64,000 nt of DNA from Saxidomus purpurata (GCA_022818135.1 JAFMSR010000003.1:10657098-10721097), one strand, 5' to 3'; counted from the first letter of the stretch, positions 38,083-52,100 are shown. The notes: generated from the sequence alone by a model not told the origin. Made by a program: numbers and translations.

Positions 38083-39480
38083 CGTCTGTTAGAACGACCA
38101 AAATACGGTTGGAATGGATGTACTTTCCTTCTTGAATTGTAATTCAGTTCAAATCAAATTTAACTGTTTTAAAATCAAACCTTAGCACGAGGTGTTTATG
38201 TTACATGTGTGTATCACAATGTTTGATGTTACGTCAGTAAATTTTACTTTCAACAGTGCGATCTTTAAAAAAAACATCTTTATTATTTTCATAAAACATC
38301 AAACACCTATACGTACAAAAGCCGGTTGTGATCCCGGTTCATAGCTCTTAGGTAGTTGGTAAAATGTTGGTGTCTAACTCCGAGTGTAGGAATCGATATG
38401 CATGTATGTACAGAAACCGGTTGTGCCCCCGGCTCGAGCTCTCACAATGTGGTTTAGTTCTTACATTTATCTACTGATTATGTGGATGCAGTCAGCGCTG
38501 AGAGATTGTTGTTTTGATAAAGTAACAATTTTCATGCTAGCAGCAATTGTTCTGCATGAATTTTCAATCAGTACAGATCATGACCAGTTCTGTACCGTAC
38601 CGAAATTCACCAAATTGAAAGCTCGAAATGCCTACTTTAGAAACTTAATGTAGTACCGTGCATTTAAAAGAGTTCATGCCGATTTGTTGTACATTCAGAC
38701 GGCAAATAATTGTCAGTTCTTATATTTATAACAAACATATTGTTTTTGTCGCAACTTATGACGAAAAAAAAAGGAACATACGTATACATGGTAATAATTC
38801 ATTCAAATGCAGTAAATCGACAGTTTGCGGTTATCATCTGTTTCAGTATTTATTTAAGATTATTGTGTCTTTGTAGCTCAAATCAGAGTCCAAGAACGAA
38901 TAACTTATTTAGTTTACCTCGATCAGTTTCTACAATAAACTTATTAATAACAGAGTTTTAAATACTTGACACTCATATAATCCTGTCTTAACTACTTCGA
39001 CAGTATATTGCCAATGATATCTGTTTTAGCCGATTATCTTACTTTATGGTTCATTAAAATGAAAAACATGCTGACAGTACTGTAGACAATGGCAATCATC
39101 ACCCTTTGTTAATATTAGCAATAAGTGTCTACTCAATTAAGATGTGACACTAATTATCCCCAACTTCAAGGCAAGCGGCGGAATCAATTTTGTTAAAATA
39201 CATACATCAAAACGACGAGAAATTATTGATAAGCAATATTATAATTCTTGCGACAAACAACGATATAACGATGTAATTAAAAGTTTAGAATAAAAGAACA
39301 AAGTTATGAAAATGTTACAAATTTTAATTATATACAATAATTATTTTTTTTATACATACTCGAAAGATAGTAAACTGTAGTAACTCATGCAAAAATTCTA
39401 TAAAATTATATCTTATAAAACCTTTTATAGAATTACATGTACATTTTGTACATTGTGCAAAAGGCATTAATTTTTAAAGG
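38083..39480. other. Non-coding sequence inside the 3.3 kb bounded region
   Basis: 38083-38130 repeats the SINE-like block seen at 25717. 38318-38440 contains a ~95 bp tandem pair (TACAAAAGCCGGTTGTG / TACAGAAACCGGTTGTG). Otherwise no signal; small ORFs are AT-rich. Confidence 0.35.
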
Positions 39481-39999
39481 AAAAATTAATCCTTTACACC
39501 GCGTCACGCGGCATGGTACTTGTCGCATATCGCAAATGACACGCGGCATATAGATGCCGCATATACAATCATATGCCGCGTGATGCGACATGGTTTTATT
39601 GCTCCCGCGTTGTAAAACCTCCCGCGCTATAGCGCGGCAAAAACGGAATCCGCCTGTGCTGTACTGTATGTACAATATCATTCATGTATGAACACAACCA
39701 TTAACCATTTTTATCCCTAAATGTTGATACATTTACTCATTAGCAACAAGGAATCAATAAAGCTTACTTTTACTTCCGCATGCAAAAGTTTCGTCCTAAT
39801 ATGTAAAACAATATTTCTTTGCAATAAATGGCCAAAGCAGCAGCATAAGTCACTCCCACCTAGCTGATAGCAATGGATTCGAAGTTCGTGGGAATCACCA
39901 AATTCATGCAAAGACCATACTATTGGTCAATGTTACTCAAGTGATTCATGTTGTTATCAGTTCTAATCTAGATATCTGGTAAGCAAAAGAACTTTCATT

Positions 40000-40116
40000 T
40001 CATTTGGCCATTAAACGTCGAAGAAGTATCCCAAATTCATAAATATTATCTTGTAGCTTTTTCTGGTCATCGACAACTGCTATCTTAGCATCAAGCACGA
40101 TGCTAACCTTCTGTCT
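40000..40116 (-). CDS. Receptor exon: cytoplasmic tail, last exon
   Basis: Acceptor TTTTACAG, then 38 codons: RQKVSIVLDAKIAVVDD, QKKLQDNIYEFGILLRRLM, AK and TGA. Phase 0 at its start matches the previous exon. DNIYEFGILLRRL matches kinase subdomain IX (D.YSFG..L.EL). The protein stops there. Confidence 0.75.
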   Translation of the reverse strand, partial: RQKVSIVLDAKIAVVDDQKKLQDNIYEFGILLRRLMAK

Positions 40117-43100
40117 CTGTAAAATAAAAGAAGTTTCTGTAAATACATGAACATACGTTTAAAGACAATTCCTAAAACTTTTATTAAATAGTTTTACGTG
40201 GGTACTTGACTTTGACGATTTCCTAGTACATTGTATATAATATATGGTATATAGTTTATAGTACAAGCTGCCTATTTTATTGACTGCAGTAATAAATTGC
40301 GGTAAGCCAGCAACGAATTCCTTTTTTTCTCAAAACACAAGCGTATCCTTATTGCTGACAAGCCATGCTCTTCCCAAAGAGGCATATGACATGGTATATT
40401 GGTTCAATATTTGCAACTGTACATATTTTATGAAAAGCTGAACTGGTAAGATTTGTTCATTTATCTGAACCTACTTTCGCTTGTGCCTTTTACAGTTTCT
40501 TCTATACAAACATTGAATTCATTTCTTGTGTGTGGGGGCGCGGGATAAGGACATGAATATAACAAGAATTATATTTTAATTGTGAACTCTCTTTGTTACC
40601 GGGTTTGTTAGGGACACCACATGAAATCTGTTGAGTATGACATTTTCATGATTTAAAAACAGAAAACACATTTGTATTGGTCTGTTGACAGTTCATGTGC
40701 GTACGTTATCAGATTGGATGTAAAACTTTATTTATCAAAAAATATGTTTTTCATCATTGTAAGATAGTTTGAATGCAAGTTGTGGACTGTAGAACTTATG
40801 TGACATATGTTACGTTATAAAATGTCAAATGCTATAAGTAAATTTTGCAACTCTGAGAAAGAAAAACTACAACGACTGTCCTGGTAATTCCAATTTAATA
40901 TAAGTACAAATGTGCTAATTATACAATCAAACATGTCTTGTATTTACTAATTTATTTATTCTCTATTGCGAAACAAGTTCTTACAACTTAGATTAATCAC
41001 TCTTGAGACCCATTCCTGATGAAATCAATTCGAAGAGAGACAGGCAATGTTGAATTATTGTGTCTTGTCTAAGGATACAACCGACATGGCTATGGTAGGG
41101 ATCGAACCCGGTACCCTTCGATCCTGAGGCGAAAGCGCTACCACTGCGCCACGGTGGGTCCACAAACATGTCTAAAGTAGCTAGCCAAGAGATGTATCCG
41201 AAAAAAAAACAACACTTAACGTAGGTATTTATTAATAAGATGGCGTATTGGGATTACATGTAAATCAGTATCATTAGGTAGCTGCTAAATTGAGATGACC
41301 TTTAGGGCGGTTCGCTGTGTTTACCAATTAATCACTTTGATGCGAATTCAGTGTTCTGGTTTGAGTTTGTAGGATGACCACGTGTATGAAAAGTGATTTC
41401 AAGCAGCATGAAGTGAATACCATGTTTTACATAAAGATATGTGGGTATATTATGTTGAAAAGGTCTTCCACCCTACCACTATTAATATTAGGCTACTGTC
41501 TTTTGATAACATGTGAAATCAGGTGAGGTAGATGCAGTCGGAAAAGGCGAGGCTCTATCGACCGTATCTGCCGAACCTGATATCACCTGTTGTCAAAAGA
41601 CAGTTGACTAATATTATATTTATCATGCAAAATCTTCATATAGTATATGTTTCCACAGGGGCCTAAAATAGAATAAATACGATGTTTATAAAAGAAAATG
41701 ATCTCAAATTACATGTACATTTGCCTCGAAAAATAGTTCTACATTTCAAAAGACAAAAAATATAAAAACGACATAAATATAGCTTTATAATTACCTTCAT
41801 GAAACTATTTATAAATGTTTTACTGTTATATGTTATGATATTGTTTTGCAAACAAAATATTTGCAAAGACACACGCAATAATTTTCAAGTAAAACATTGA
41901 CATTTCGAAAATGGCGGCGTGGGCTCAACAACACTTGGGTATTCTAATTGTAAACAAACAAGGAACTTGAGAGTTGCTGTGTGAAAAGTGAGCGGTTTAA
42001 GGATAGTTTTCAACTTTTGATAGGTAGCTGATAGGTTTCAGGCAATTTCAACCACGCATTAAGAATTTACTGTGGAAGTCGGGTAGTGATAAAAAAAAAT
42101 GAAAATCAACTTTTTCTCAAATTTTGCCTCAAAATTGCTATAGACTGATAGCAAATGATCTAACTAAGAAAATGAATACCAACAACAATATGTTTATTTC
42201 AAAAATAAAAATTCTACAGGGAATTTTCAATTTTTATGGTGCCTTGCAATTTGTTTTAAATCATTCAATTTATCTAATTGGGCTGTATTTTTATGCAATA
42301 ACTACATCATTAACAATGATTTGTAAACTAAAATACATAAATGATAGGATAAATGAAATATTTTGACTGTGTTTGCAACTGAGGAGTCTTGCTTGTTGAA
42401 CTGGAAGTAGTCCAGCATGTGGGCGTGGTTACAAAGTGTTATCACGTCACTAACGTGATATCATTTAAAATATCGGACAGGTGTTATCGGTCAGATTTAC
42501 TGCTAGTTGCATAATAAAATAGATCACAAGGGGTCAAGTAACTAGAAATCGTATTCTAGTCAATAAAATAAAAATATTTTACAACATAGCATGGCATGTC
42601 TAGTTTGCAGCCATAATCAAGGTATCAGTATCAGAGGTATGTTTAGGATCTTGGCGGGTACACAACATCGAACGGACATTTTCATTGCAACAAACTGCTT
42701 TAAAATCAGCATGATTGCATGATATTGTTTCAGTTTGTGATATTACAATGAAGCTTTTCTATACAGTATTCAAGATATTCGTCATTTTGAAGCATATGTA
42801 ATTGTATATTCATGTGTTCCCTTAACACTTTTTGGAAAGCGCTTTTCATTATCTAATCAAATTAAACAAAACGATTGAAAACCAATATTAAAATGACTTT
42901 GTCATTGTCTTTCAACGGTGACCCGGATTTAAATGAAGTCAGGTACATCATAGGCAAAAGTGCTTTCAGTCCATGGCGAGAAACGTCCATTCACCGCTGG
43001 AACAGAGACAACACAGTAACCAACATATGAAACTTGATTGCATATATTGTCCTTATGCAGGCAACCTAAACACTTACATGTTAGACCGGATTACATATTG

Positions 43101-46100
43101 TACTCCTAGGAAAGCGACACGACAGCTTACCTGTAAATTATGAACAAATATTGTATCCCTACGCAGGCAACTCAACAACCAACCTGTGATACCTAATTTT
43201 ATGTTGTATCTCTACTATACCCGCAAAACCTGTAAATATATTGCATCCCTACGGAGGCAAACTTACAACCTACTTGTGATACCTGATTAGAAGTTGTATG
43301 CTTACATATTGATCTACAGATATCGAATTACTCTACTATATGTACACAACTATTCAGACTATATCGTAAACATATTACCTTCTTCTTATCTAGTTTCACG
43401 AAAGCGGTATTTTCCGAAAGCTGGTCGACGGCCATTGACGACTCATGTAGTAGGCAAAGATACCTGGAAAGGTACGTGCCTACTGCAAGAACAGTGACCG
43501 TGCTAATTCTCCTGTCCTCTACCAATATATCACGTACGCACCGAAGTCTGTAGATGGGTACATTGTCACGTTTAAGGCGAACAAATTGCGTGATCTCGCG
43601 ATACTTCGTCACAGCTGATCCGATTTCTAAAATTACAAAGAAGAAATGATAAGGTTAATAATATGTATGTATTATTTAAAAGCGTAGTAATTTCTGTATG
43701 ATGAAACAGTTCAAGAAGTCGGAACTACGTGCGTATGTATACTTCTGGTAACATGGCGACATTTTTTGAGATAACATAATAATCTTAAAACTAGATGGGT
43801 GTTCAGTAGAACACTTGTGTCGCCCTTTTACGCTTTGTCAGAATAACCAATAATTTTGAGACAAAATCTAAGTCCAAAAAGGGGCATAACTCTGTCAAAT
43901 ATGACCTTGACCAGCAACATTTGGCGGCATCATGACGCTTATGTCATAAGCAATACAATTTGAAAGTTTGATGAAGAAATCTTAAGAAATGGCAAAGTTA
44001 TAGCCAACATTAAGTTTTCGTGACAAAATCTAAGTACAAAAAGGGGCATAACTCTGTCAAATATGACCTTGACCTACAAAATTTGGCGGCATCACAACTC
44101 TTTTGACATAAGCAATACAATTTGAAAGTTTGATAAAGAAATCTTAAGAAATGGCAAAGTTATAGCAAAAATCTAAATATAAAAAGGGGCATATCTCTGT
44201 CAAATATGACCTTGACCTACAAAATTTGGCAGCATCACGACCCTTATGTCATAAGCAATGCAATTTGAAAGTTAGATGAAGAAATCTTAAGAAATGGCAA
44301 AGTTATAGTCAACGTTAAGTTTTCGTAACAAAAAGTACAAAAAGGGGCATAGCTCTGTCAAATATGACCTTGACCTACAACATTTGGCGGCATCATGACC
44401 CTTCGGTCATAAGCAATACAAGTGTAAATTTTGATGAAGAAATCTTAAGAAATGGCAAAGTTATAGCCAACGTTAAGTTTGTGTGACGGACGGACCGACG
44501 GACGGACGGACCGACGGACGGACAAAGCGATCCCTATGTATCGCCTTTACTCCGAAAGGGCGACACAATTAGGCAATAATGCACGAAAAACGACATGAAC
44601 AGATAAAAAGCTAAGTCAGTTGTAACTTCTTTTCAAACTGATACTGTTCTATAATGAAATAGTTTGTTTCTCGATTTCCTTCAACTTAATTGCTCTAGAG
44701 AGAGTCCACTGGACCACATGGAGTCAACCTGAATGAGAAAGAAACCCATGTTGAATTAATAGGTCTTGCCTATGGACTCTACCTCCGTGGTAATGATGGA
44801 GATCGAACGCCGGAATTTCAAAAACTGACGCGAACACGCTACCATTGTGCTACCATTTCACCGCTGTCATACTGTCGCGACTTCAATTCAGTTGGAACTA
44901 CTATTCTGAAGCAAACCGAGCATTCTTGAAACATTACAATATATATATGTAATAATGCACTACATAACCTTTTCGAATTTCGGTTCTACTCTGTTCTTCT
45001 GTGCTCGGATTGAAACTCTGTAAATAGAAGATAAGAATTAAATGAACGAAAGACATAATATCACCATCTACTTTTAACTAATAAATATTCGAAATGATTT
45101 AGTTTTTTGCTATTTGTCACTAATTCTCCACTGCACTGATTTAAAAAAAATAGCGGAAGACCCATATCACACAGATTTATAGTAATTAAACTCGTCATTC
45201 GGTAATACTTTAAATTCGCGCAAATTTGTCTTGTCTGATTTTAAATTGTAAAACTATTCGTCACGTGTCATACACAGTTAAACTTACAGGCACACAAGGG
45301 TCGTTTTCAGATTCAATAGACTGAACAAAGTTTTGAAGAATACTTGTTGCTCTAAAATAGCAAAGTTAACCTGTTTTCCGACGATCGCAGTGAGTGTGTA
45401 AAGAATGGGGTTCAAGGCGGAGTTCAACGGTAATATGAACACGACTGTATATGCATAGACTTCTCCAGGGATGGGATAGTCATTCAAAGCCATTATTCCT
45501 GAAAAATGAACTTTTTACATTATAATACGGATGTAGTCAAATAAGGATGATTTAAAATTGTACAAGAAGAAATTACTGGTACATTTGTGTACTAAACGAA
45601 ACAATTATAATTTACCCGATCGACAGTTTCAACTATCGCATTTTATTACTAAGATGGAAGACTCTATTGATTTATATAAATCATTAGCATGTTCTTTCGA
45701 AGTCTCGAAAACTTACCCATCACTCCTATAGGAAACCAACACAAGAAGTCGGTTGTTGCAACAAGAATTAGATTTCGGGCGACTTGAAGATCTCTCTTCC
45801 TGGAGATCGCCGTTTTTTTCATGCCGCTAGTCTGTTTACGAAGCTCCAAAAAGATTGTCAGTTGTCCAAAAGCCACGAGTATGAATGTGCAGAAATTCAA
45901 GCCGACGAAAATCGCAACAGAGTAAATCCATCCCGGTGGTTTGTCCCTTGTAAGGGGTAGAGCAACGCACACACCCGACCTAGAGTAGAACTTGTTCTGA
46001 AAGTAGCCAGTGAAAAGGACAGGAATCACAGCAAGAATGACTGAAATCACCCAGGAGACGACACAGTAAAGATGTGCCGTTTGGGGTCTAAATCGCACGT

Positions 46101-49100
46101 TACCAAACGGATATTTGATAACTAGTAGCCTGTCTACAGTTATAAGACACAGGAAGAGAACACTTGCTTCCGAAGACACGGTTGACAAAACACCAGCTGC
46201 CACACACCAGTAACTATTTCTCCATTCTTCATCCTCATAAACGTACCTGCGAAAAATGAATTCAATTCAAAATATAATTAATCAAATGAATTTTTAGAAT
46301 ATTCGAGTGAAAAAAAAACAGTAAGAGAAAGATATTAGAAAAGATGCTTGGTTTTTATAGCAGAACATTATTCATATAATCATCATAGATTTAAGCTCCT
46401 TTGACCATAAAAAATCATAACAAATGGATCGGGCCACGAGTTATCACAACATCAGAAACGGCCCTCTCCAAAAGACGTCAGATTTTAAGTAAATGACAAG
46501 ATTGCTGTATCGCTTATACATCTTTACAAGAAGGAATTGAATTAATCAAATGAATTTTTAGAATATTCGAGTGAAAAAAAACAGTAAGAGAAAGATGTTA
46601 GAAAAGATGCTTGGTTTTTATAGCAGAACATTATTCATATAATCATCATAGATTTAAGCTCCTTTGACCATAAAATATCATAATATTAAGAATTAATATT
46701 GTTTTGCTGATGATAATAGGCCTATAAATTGTGTTATATCAAGAACTCTTTTAAGATGTGTAACAGTCATTGCGAACACAATGCATAAATTAAAATTTGA
46801 ATTCTCGCCGACTGTATCAATTCTAAAACGTCTTATCTTTTAGATCATTCATACCATTTTTGAAAGTTGTATTTAAACTAGATAAAGCGTTTACTTTTTT
46901 TATTTTCCCCCGCCACAAAGCAGGAGGGATATATAGGAACGGTCTTCGTGCGTCAATCAATCCGTCCGGCTGTAGCATTGCTATCTCTTTAAACACCTTT
47001 AGGGATTTTCATGAAACTTAGATCAAGTGATTCATAAAGACGACGTGCAGAACCCATGTTTTAACCCTGCAGGCTCAAGATTAAAATTACATTTAAGGAT
47101 AATTGATTGCTATGTCCGCCCCACAACTCATGAAACCTTGAAGGATTTTATACAACTTGGGTCAATTGTGCATATTATCTAGACAACGTGTTGAATCCTC
47201 ATTCTAACCCCGCCAGCTCAAAGCCAAGGTCTCACTTAGGGGTCATTAGGTTTCCGTGTCCAGTCTGTAACTCCTAACTCCTGGAAGGATTTTCATGAAA
47301 TTCTCTACAAATGTTGATCTCATCAAGACGACGTGCAGAATCCATGTTCCAACCCCACCGGCTCAATGTCAAGGTCACACTTAGGGAAAATTGTTTTCTA
47401 TTGTTCGCTCCATAAACCCTTTAAGGTTGGATCGAATTTTCATCTCACCAAGACGACATGCCGAACATATGTCCCAACCTCACTCTATCAAGGTCACAGT
47501 AAAGGTTCAAATGTTTTGAGATTAATTTGTTTAAAGATTCTCAAGAAACTTCTTTCAGAGACTATGCATAACCAAGGTTCCAAATGAGCCGACTTAAGGT
47601 GAAGGTCATCTTCTTTACATTCCTTTATGCGACTGGGGTTATACAATGTAGCTGTCTTTCTTAATATTCTTATTTGAAACAACTAGAACGGTGTATATTT
47701 GTTTAATATAGCACATTCGTACTTATTTGCGAACAACGGAATTTCTCCAAGTTTAACAAATGTATTAAATAGTTTCTATCAAATTTTGTTTTTGAATGTA
47801 AATGCATACATCAGTTAATTTGTATTTCGCTGTGAAAAACTGTATGGAAAACATTCTTACTGCAGCGAAGGGTATTTTAACAAGACATATTTAAAGAGGG
47901 GATTAGCTGAATACAAATGTACAATGTTTGTTTAGACTTCGTTTTGAAAATGAAGTAACAAAATACAAAGACGATAGAAAACAGGGAATCAGCGAAACTG
48001 GTTTTTAGAACAAAAAATAAACAGCAACATAAATAAAAATATATAACATTATTGAAGATGTATATGTTTACGTTGTAAAACAGTTGAAACTTGTACATAA
48101 TTATGGTTTATAATTTTGATTTGTTCTATACACGTATCGGGTAGTTCCGGTTAAACAGTCTGATGTCTTACCTGGAACGGAAGACAGCATCTGCTACCGC
48201 TATCACGACGAGATACACTGCCATCAGAAGGTCAGCTACTGCCAAATTAGTTACAAATATACCGTAACCTATTTTAAGCCTTTCTCTGTCGTAACCAAGA
48301 CGGTATATGATTGACGCTGTGTTTCCAAATAAAGCGGTAAGCCCAACAAGCCAAAGCACCGCCTGGAGAACTGGGTATTTAACAAGGTCTCCGCATGACG
48401 ACAATTCGTTTCCCTTTGGGTAACAATCCTCCTCGACGGAGGAGGGTTTTATACAACAGAATTTATATGAGGGTGTAAACAAATGTTGAAGCAGTGAAAT
48501 TCTATGAAATATATCTTTGTTGAAGTTTAAACGGTCATTACCTCTAAAGTCTATTTCTTCTACTACAATATTACTGAAAGCAAAATCTTCAATCTCCGTT
48601 ATGTCATTGTATGAAATATTTATTGCTTTTAAAGTCAAGTTAGCGAAGGTGTGAGATGAAATTCGTTGCAGTTTTGTTCCCGTTATCCGTATCACTTTGA
48701 TACTTTCCAATCCATGAAATGCACTTTTTGAAATATACTGCAGTTGAAAATTGCCATCCATATTCAGGGAGACGAGTTTCGTTAAATCTCTAAATGAATT
48801 CACTGGTAACTGTTTGATATTGTTGTGACCGATATCAAGATGCTGTAAACTTTTCAAATTGAAAAATCCATCGCTAGAAACAATTTCAATTTCACAGTAA
48901 GACAAACTTAAATTAATCATGAAAGGAAATCGGAGGGTTTTGTTTATTAAAGCGTCCGAAATGTTGGGATTTCTACTTAAGTCTGCACTCCGTGTAGCGA
49001 CATACATTAATTTAACTGCATTGATATTAAGGTCGGCTCCCTGACAATTTATCGAGTAACCAACACACGTGCATTTGTCTGGACATATGGCATCACAAAG

Positions 49101-52100
49101 GTTTTCATCATCTTTAAAATTGCATTGAGCAATTCCATCACATACTTGTTCCACCGGAATGCATTGCTGACTAGCTGCACATCTATATGCACCTAAGCAC
49201 GGTACCTCTGTCGCAGCTGTAAAAACCAGAAAATAAAACAATCAACTATAAATACACCGATGTCCCCACTTTTGGCCAGCAATCAGCCTTTTATTTGTGC
49301 AGCCACAATTCAAATCACAGTTGCGCAACTTTACATCCTCATCAAGATAACTGTATGATAACATTAAGTAACTGTATATCAAATTCTTTTGAAGTTACGT
49401 ATGACACAAGTTAAAACAATCGAACATATTTAAGGGGTGTAACTCCATTTTTACTTAGAGTAGCAACAAACAACAACAAAGTAAACACAGCTGCGCTATT
49501 GTAGATCCTGATTAACTTAATTATAGTTTTAGAAGTTATTTTGAAGAAATACCAGACCCAAGTTCCTAAATGCTGATATTCTGTATTACTGGGTGAGGTC
49601 CAAAACAAACTCCAAAATGCGTAACATTACATCTGAACTGACATACATTTGCATGTAATTATGAGATTCCAAAACATATGGCTAAGAAATTCATGTGGAA
49701 TTTACGTCAGAAGCTCGAAAATGCCAATTTACTAATCTCTCTTCATTTAGAATTGCCAAAAATCAAAAACCAATTAAACATTTTTACATCCTGATCAAAA
49801 TAGCTGTAGGTTTTTATGATATAATATGTGATATGTGATATGCGTTTAATTCTACATGCAACAGAAGATAAAAAAAAACATTTTCACTTATTCAAATGAC
49901 ATAACTCTATCTGTAATAGTTACGACCACAAACAAATCACCAGGTGCAGAACTTTTAACCCTAAATAACATAATGTTAGTTTCATGACTCTAAGTTATAC
50001 ACTTTCGGATTAACATACAACATGAATTGTTACAGAAAGAGCACGCGCTCAAACGGAAACACACACTGATGGACAAGGGCAAATCTATATGTCCAAAGTT
50101 TTGGGCATAAAAAACTTTTTTTCAGTCAAGATTGTAAATTGGTAAAATTCGCGGAAGAAGAATTTTCGAGTTGTAAAACCGATGTAAAAAATATATATAT
50201 AAATTCATAATAAACTTAAAGGAAACACAAATGAGAAGCAACGTAAGAAACAGGACTTAGCCCCAAAATGCTGCTTTTGAGGATTTGTTTGTACTTAAAA
50301 TTCGCGTAATATTGTTTTTTCATAGTCCAAATTTATTGAAAAATATGTATATTGTCGTGGCAACCAAATACTTTTAATTTGATGGTAAGTGACCTATCGA
50401 ATTCATATTGCCATAAAAATTAATATTTGCTTGAAAGTCTTCAGACCTTCCAACTCAAAAGGGTTCAACTATGCCAATACAACTGCGCTTCCTCTATTAC
50501 TTCCTCTATTGAATGTGTGACAACAAACTTGGGGCGACTAAAACCATTAATCAAATAATTTAAATACAATTCTGGTATCGAATATCAGTTCTCAATAAAC
50601 ACAGTCAGTAAAGACTTGTTCTAAAGTAGAACACGTTTCCAATTTTCGAAGCAATCGGAATAACTGAAAGATCATTACCTGTCATTTTTATTGGGGAAAA
50701 GCGGCATAGAGTGATCTGTTTTATTTAAATCAACATTATCTTACAAGATGCTGCGTAATCCTGGTCCTGCTAAATTCATAAAATGGACTCGTCCACATCT
50801 CAATTTAGACGGTACCATTATTTGTTCAAAAGGCTGCTCTCTGAACTTTACTAACTCATAAGCGATTATGGTATGCAGACTGACCGTGGCCTAAACTAGT
50901 TGCAAAGTATGAATTATTGTTGAAAGGCATCTAGTTTGCCTCGAGTGAAATACCGTCATATCAAATGATTTACGGCAATAGGTAGTTAATATTAGAATCT
51001 GCCAATCGTATACCAATTGTGCATTTCTTGAGACTACCAAACAAGATCAAACAATATTCTAAATTAATAAAGAAAACATTTTATGATAACATTCAATATT
51101 TTTTCATCTACAAGAACACTTACCTTCACATATTTCAGGAAAGCGTCTGTATCCGGTCGAGAGTAACGTATTCCAATTTTTAACTGATACATCTTTTACA
51201 AACTTGTAAACCTGCGAATTGTTTTGTCGTAAACTAAATGCGACATCCTCGAAAACACGATATATCACAAACTCTGGTTTTGGTAGATTGGTAAACATCA
51301 ATTGTCCAACTTTTAATGATTCTGTACTGTCTTCTATAAAAATAACGCCTTTTGATCCTTTGGATTTTAATTTTATGTTTCCAAAGAAATTCCTGGCCAA
51401 TGTTTCATACTGGCATTTCTCCATGATATTTAGTCTTTGAAATGGGCGGAACTTTTCTTCCTCTATTGTAAGTAGTCTATGTTCGAATTTGATCTTGTTA
51501 TATAATGGTTCAGATGTAGTGTAACGGAGTATCCGAATATCACTTCCGGTAGTGTATAATTGTGTTGCCAGCTTAATAACTGCCATTTTACTTTCTTTTA
51601 GGTTTCGATCATATTCAGTTAGAATTACGACTTCTCTAGTTGTGCTCGTACAGGCTGAAGTATGAATATTCTTGGAATTATATTTACCATACCATGACAT
51701 TCCTTTGATTTAATCTAAACATGAGGAAAAAAACATTATTTAACTTTAAATATGAACTGACACTTTCCCATGTTGTCCACGCGATATTTTGAAAATCTCA
51801 ACACCCGCTTTCTTGTGCCAATGTCAAGTATCAGACAATAAAAGAACATTAAGATTATGAAAATGTTATCAGTATCACGGAATTAATTTGAAATGCTTTT
51901 AGTCTCTGCTTTAGCTATACCGTGGGTGTAACAGAGCTTTTCATGACTTATTGAAGGACCGGGTTAATTGACCGATATTTACTCGCCAAAGGACAGGTGA
52001 TAAAAGTTGGCAACTCTAACTTATTTAGTTTAAAAAACCAATTTCGGGCAAAGTATAATTTGATTTAACCCTTGCTCTGTTAAATTTCTAAAATGGACTT

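Larger units (their letters stand above)
36338..39669. mobile_element. 3.3 kb region bounded by inverted CpG-rich, palindromic ends (putative non-autonomous transposon)
   Basis: ACAGTACAGCACAGGCG at about 36339 is exactly inverted as CGCCTGTGCTGTACTGT at 39651-39667. Inside each end lie ~200 bp packed with the motif ATGCGGCA/TGCCGC: at least six occurrences at 36375-36570 and at least five at 39498-39600, including CGCGTGACGCG and its relatives. Such subterminal motif clusters are usual transposase-binding regions in large DNA transposons. The interior has no transposase; it holds a Tigger-like MITE (37392) and a fragment of another repeat (37105). Alternatively these are two separate, oppositely oriented MITEs of one family. 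Confidence 0.55.
40117..43378 (-). other. Last intron of the receptor gene, with inserted repeats
   Basis: 3.3 kb intron holding a SINE (40952), a palindrome plus a ~760 bp element (41485-42245) and a ~100 bp minisatellite (43040-43310). No coding exon seen. Confidence 0.6.

Noticed and set aside
43860..44480. CRISPR-like regular repeat spacing
   Set aside because: Units of ~160 bp are repeats throughout without unique spacers, and the context is eukaryotic and intronic.
45664..45716. C-terminal extension of the TM3-TM6 reading frame (KFSRLRKNMLMIYINQ)
   Set aside because: This is read-through past the GTAAGT donor at 45716 into the intron; the TM7 exon joins in phase from 45717.
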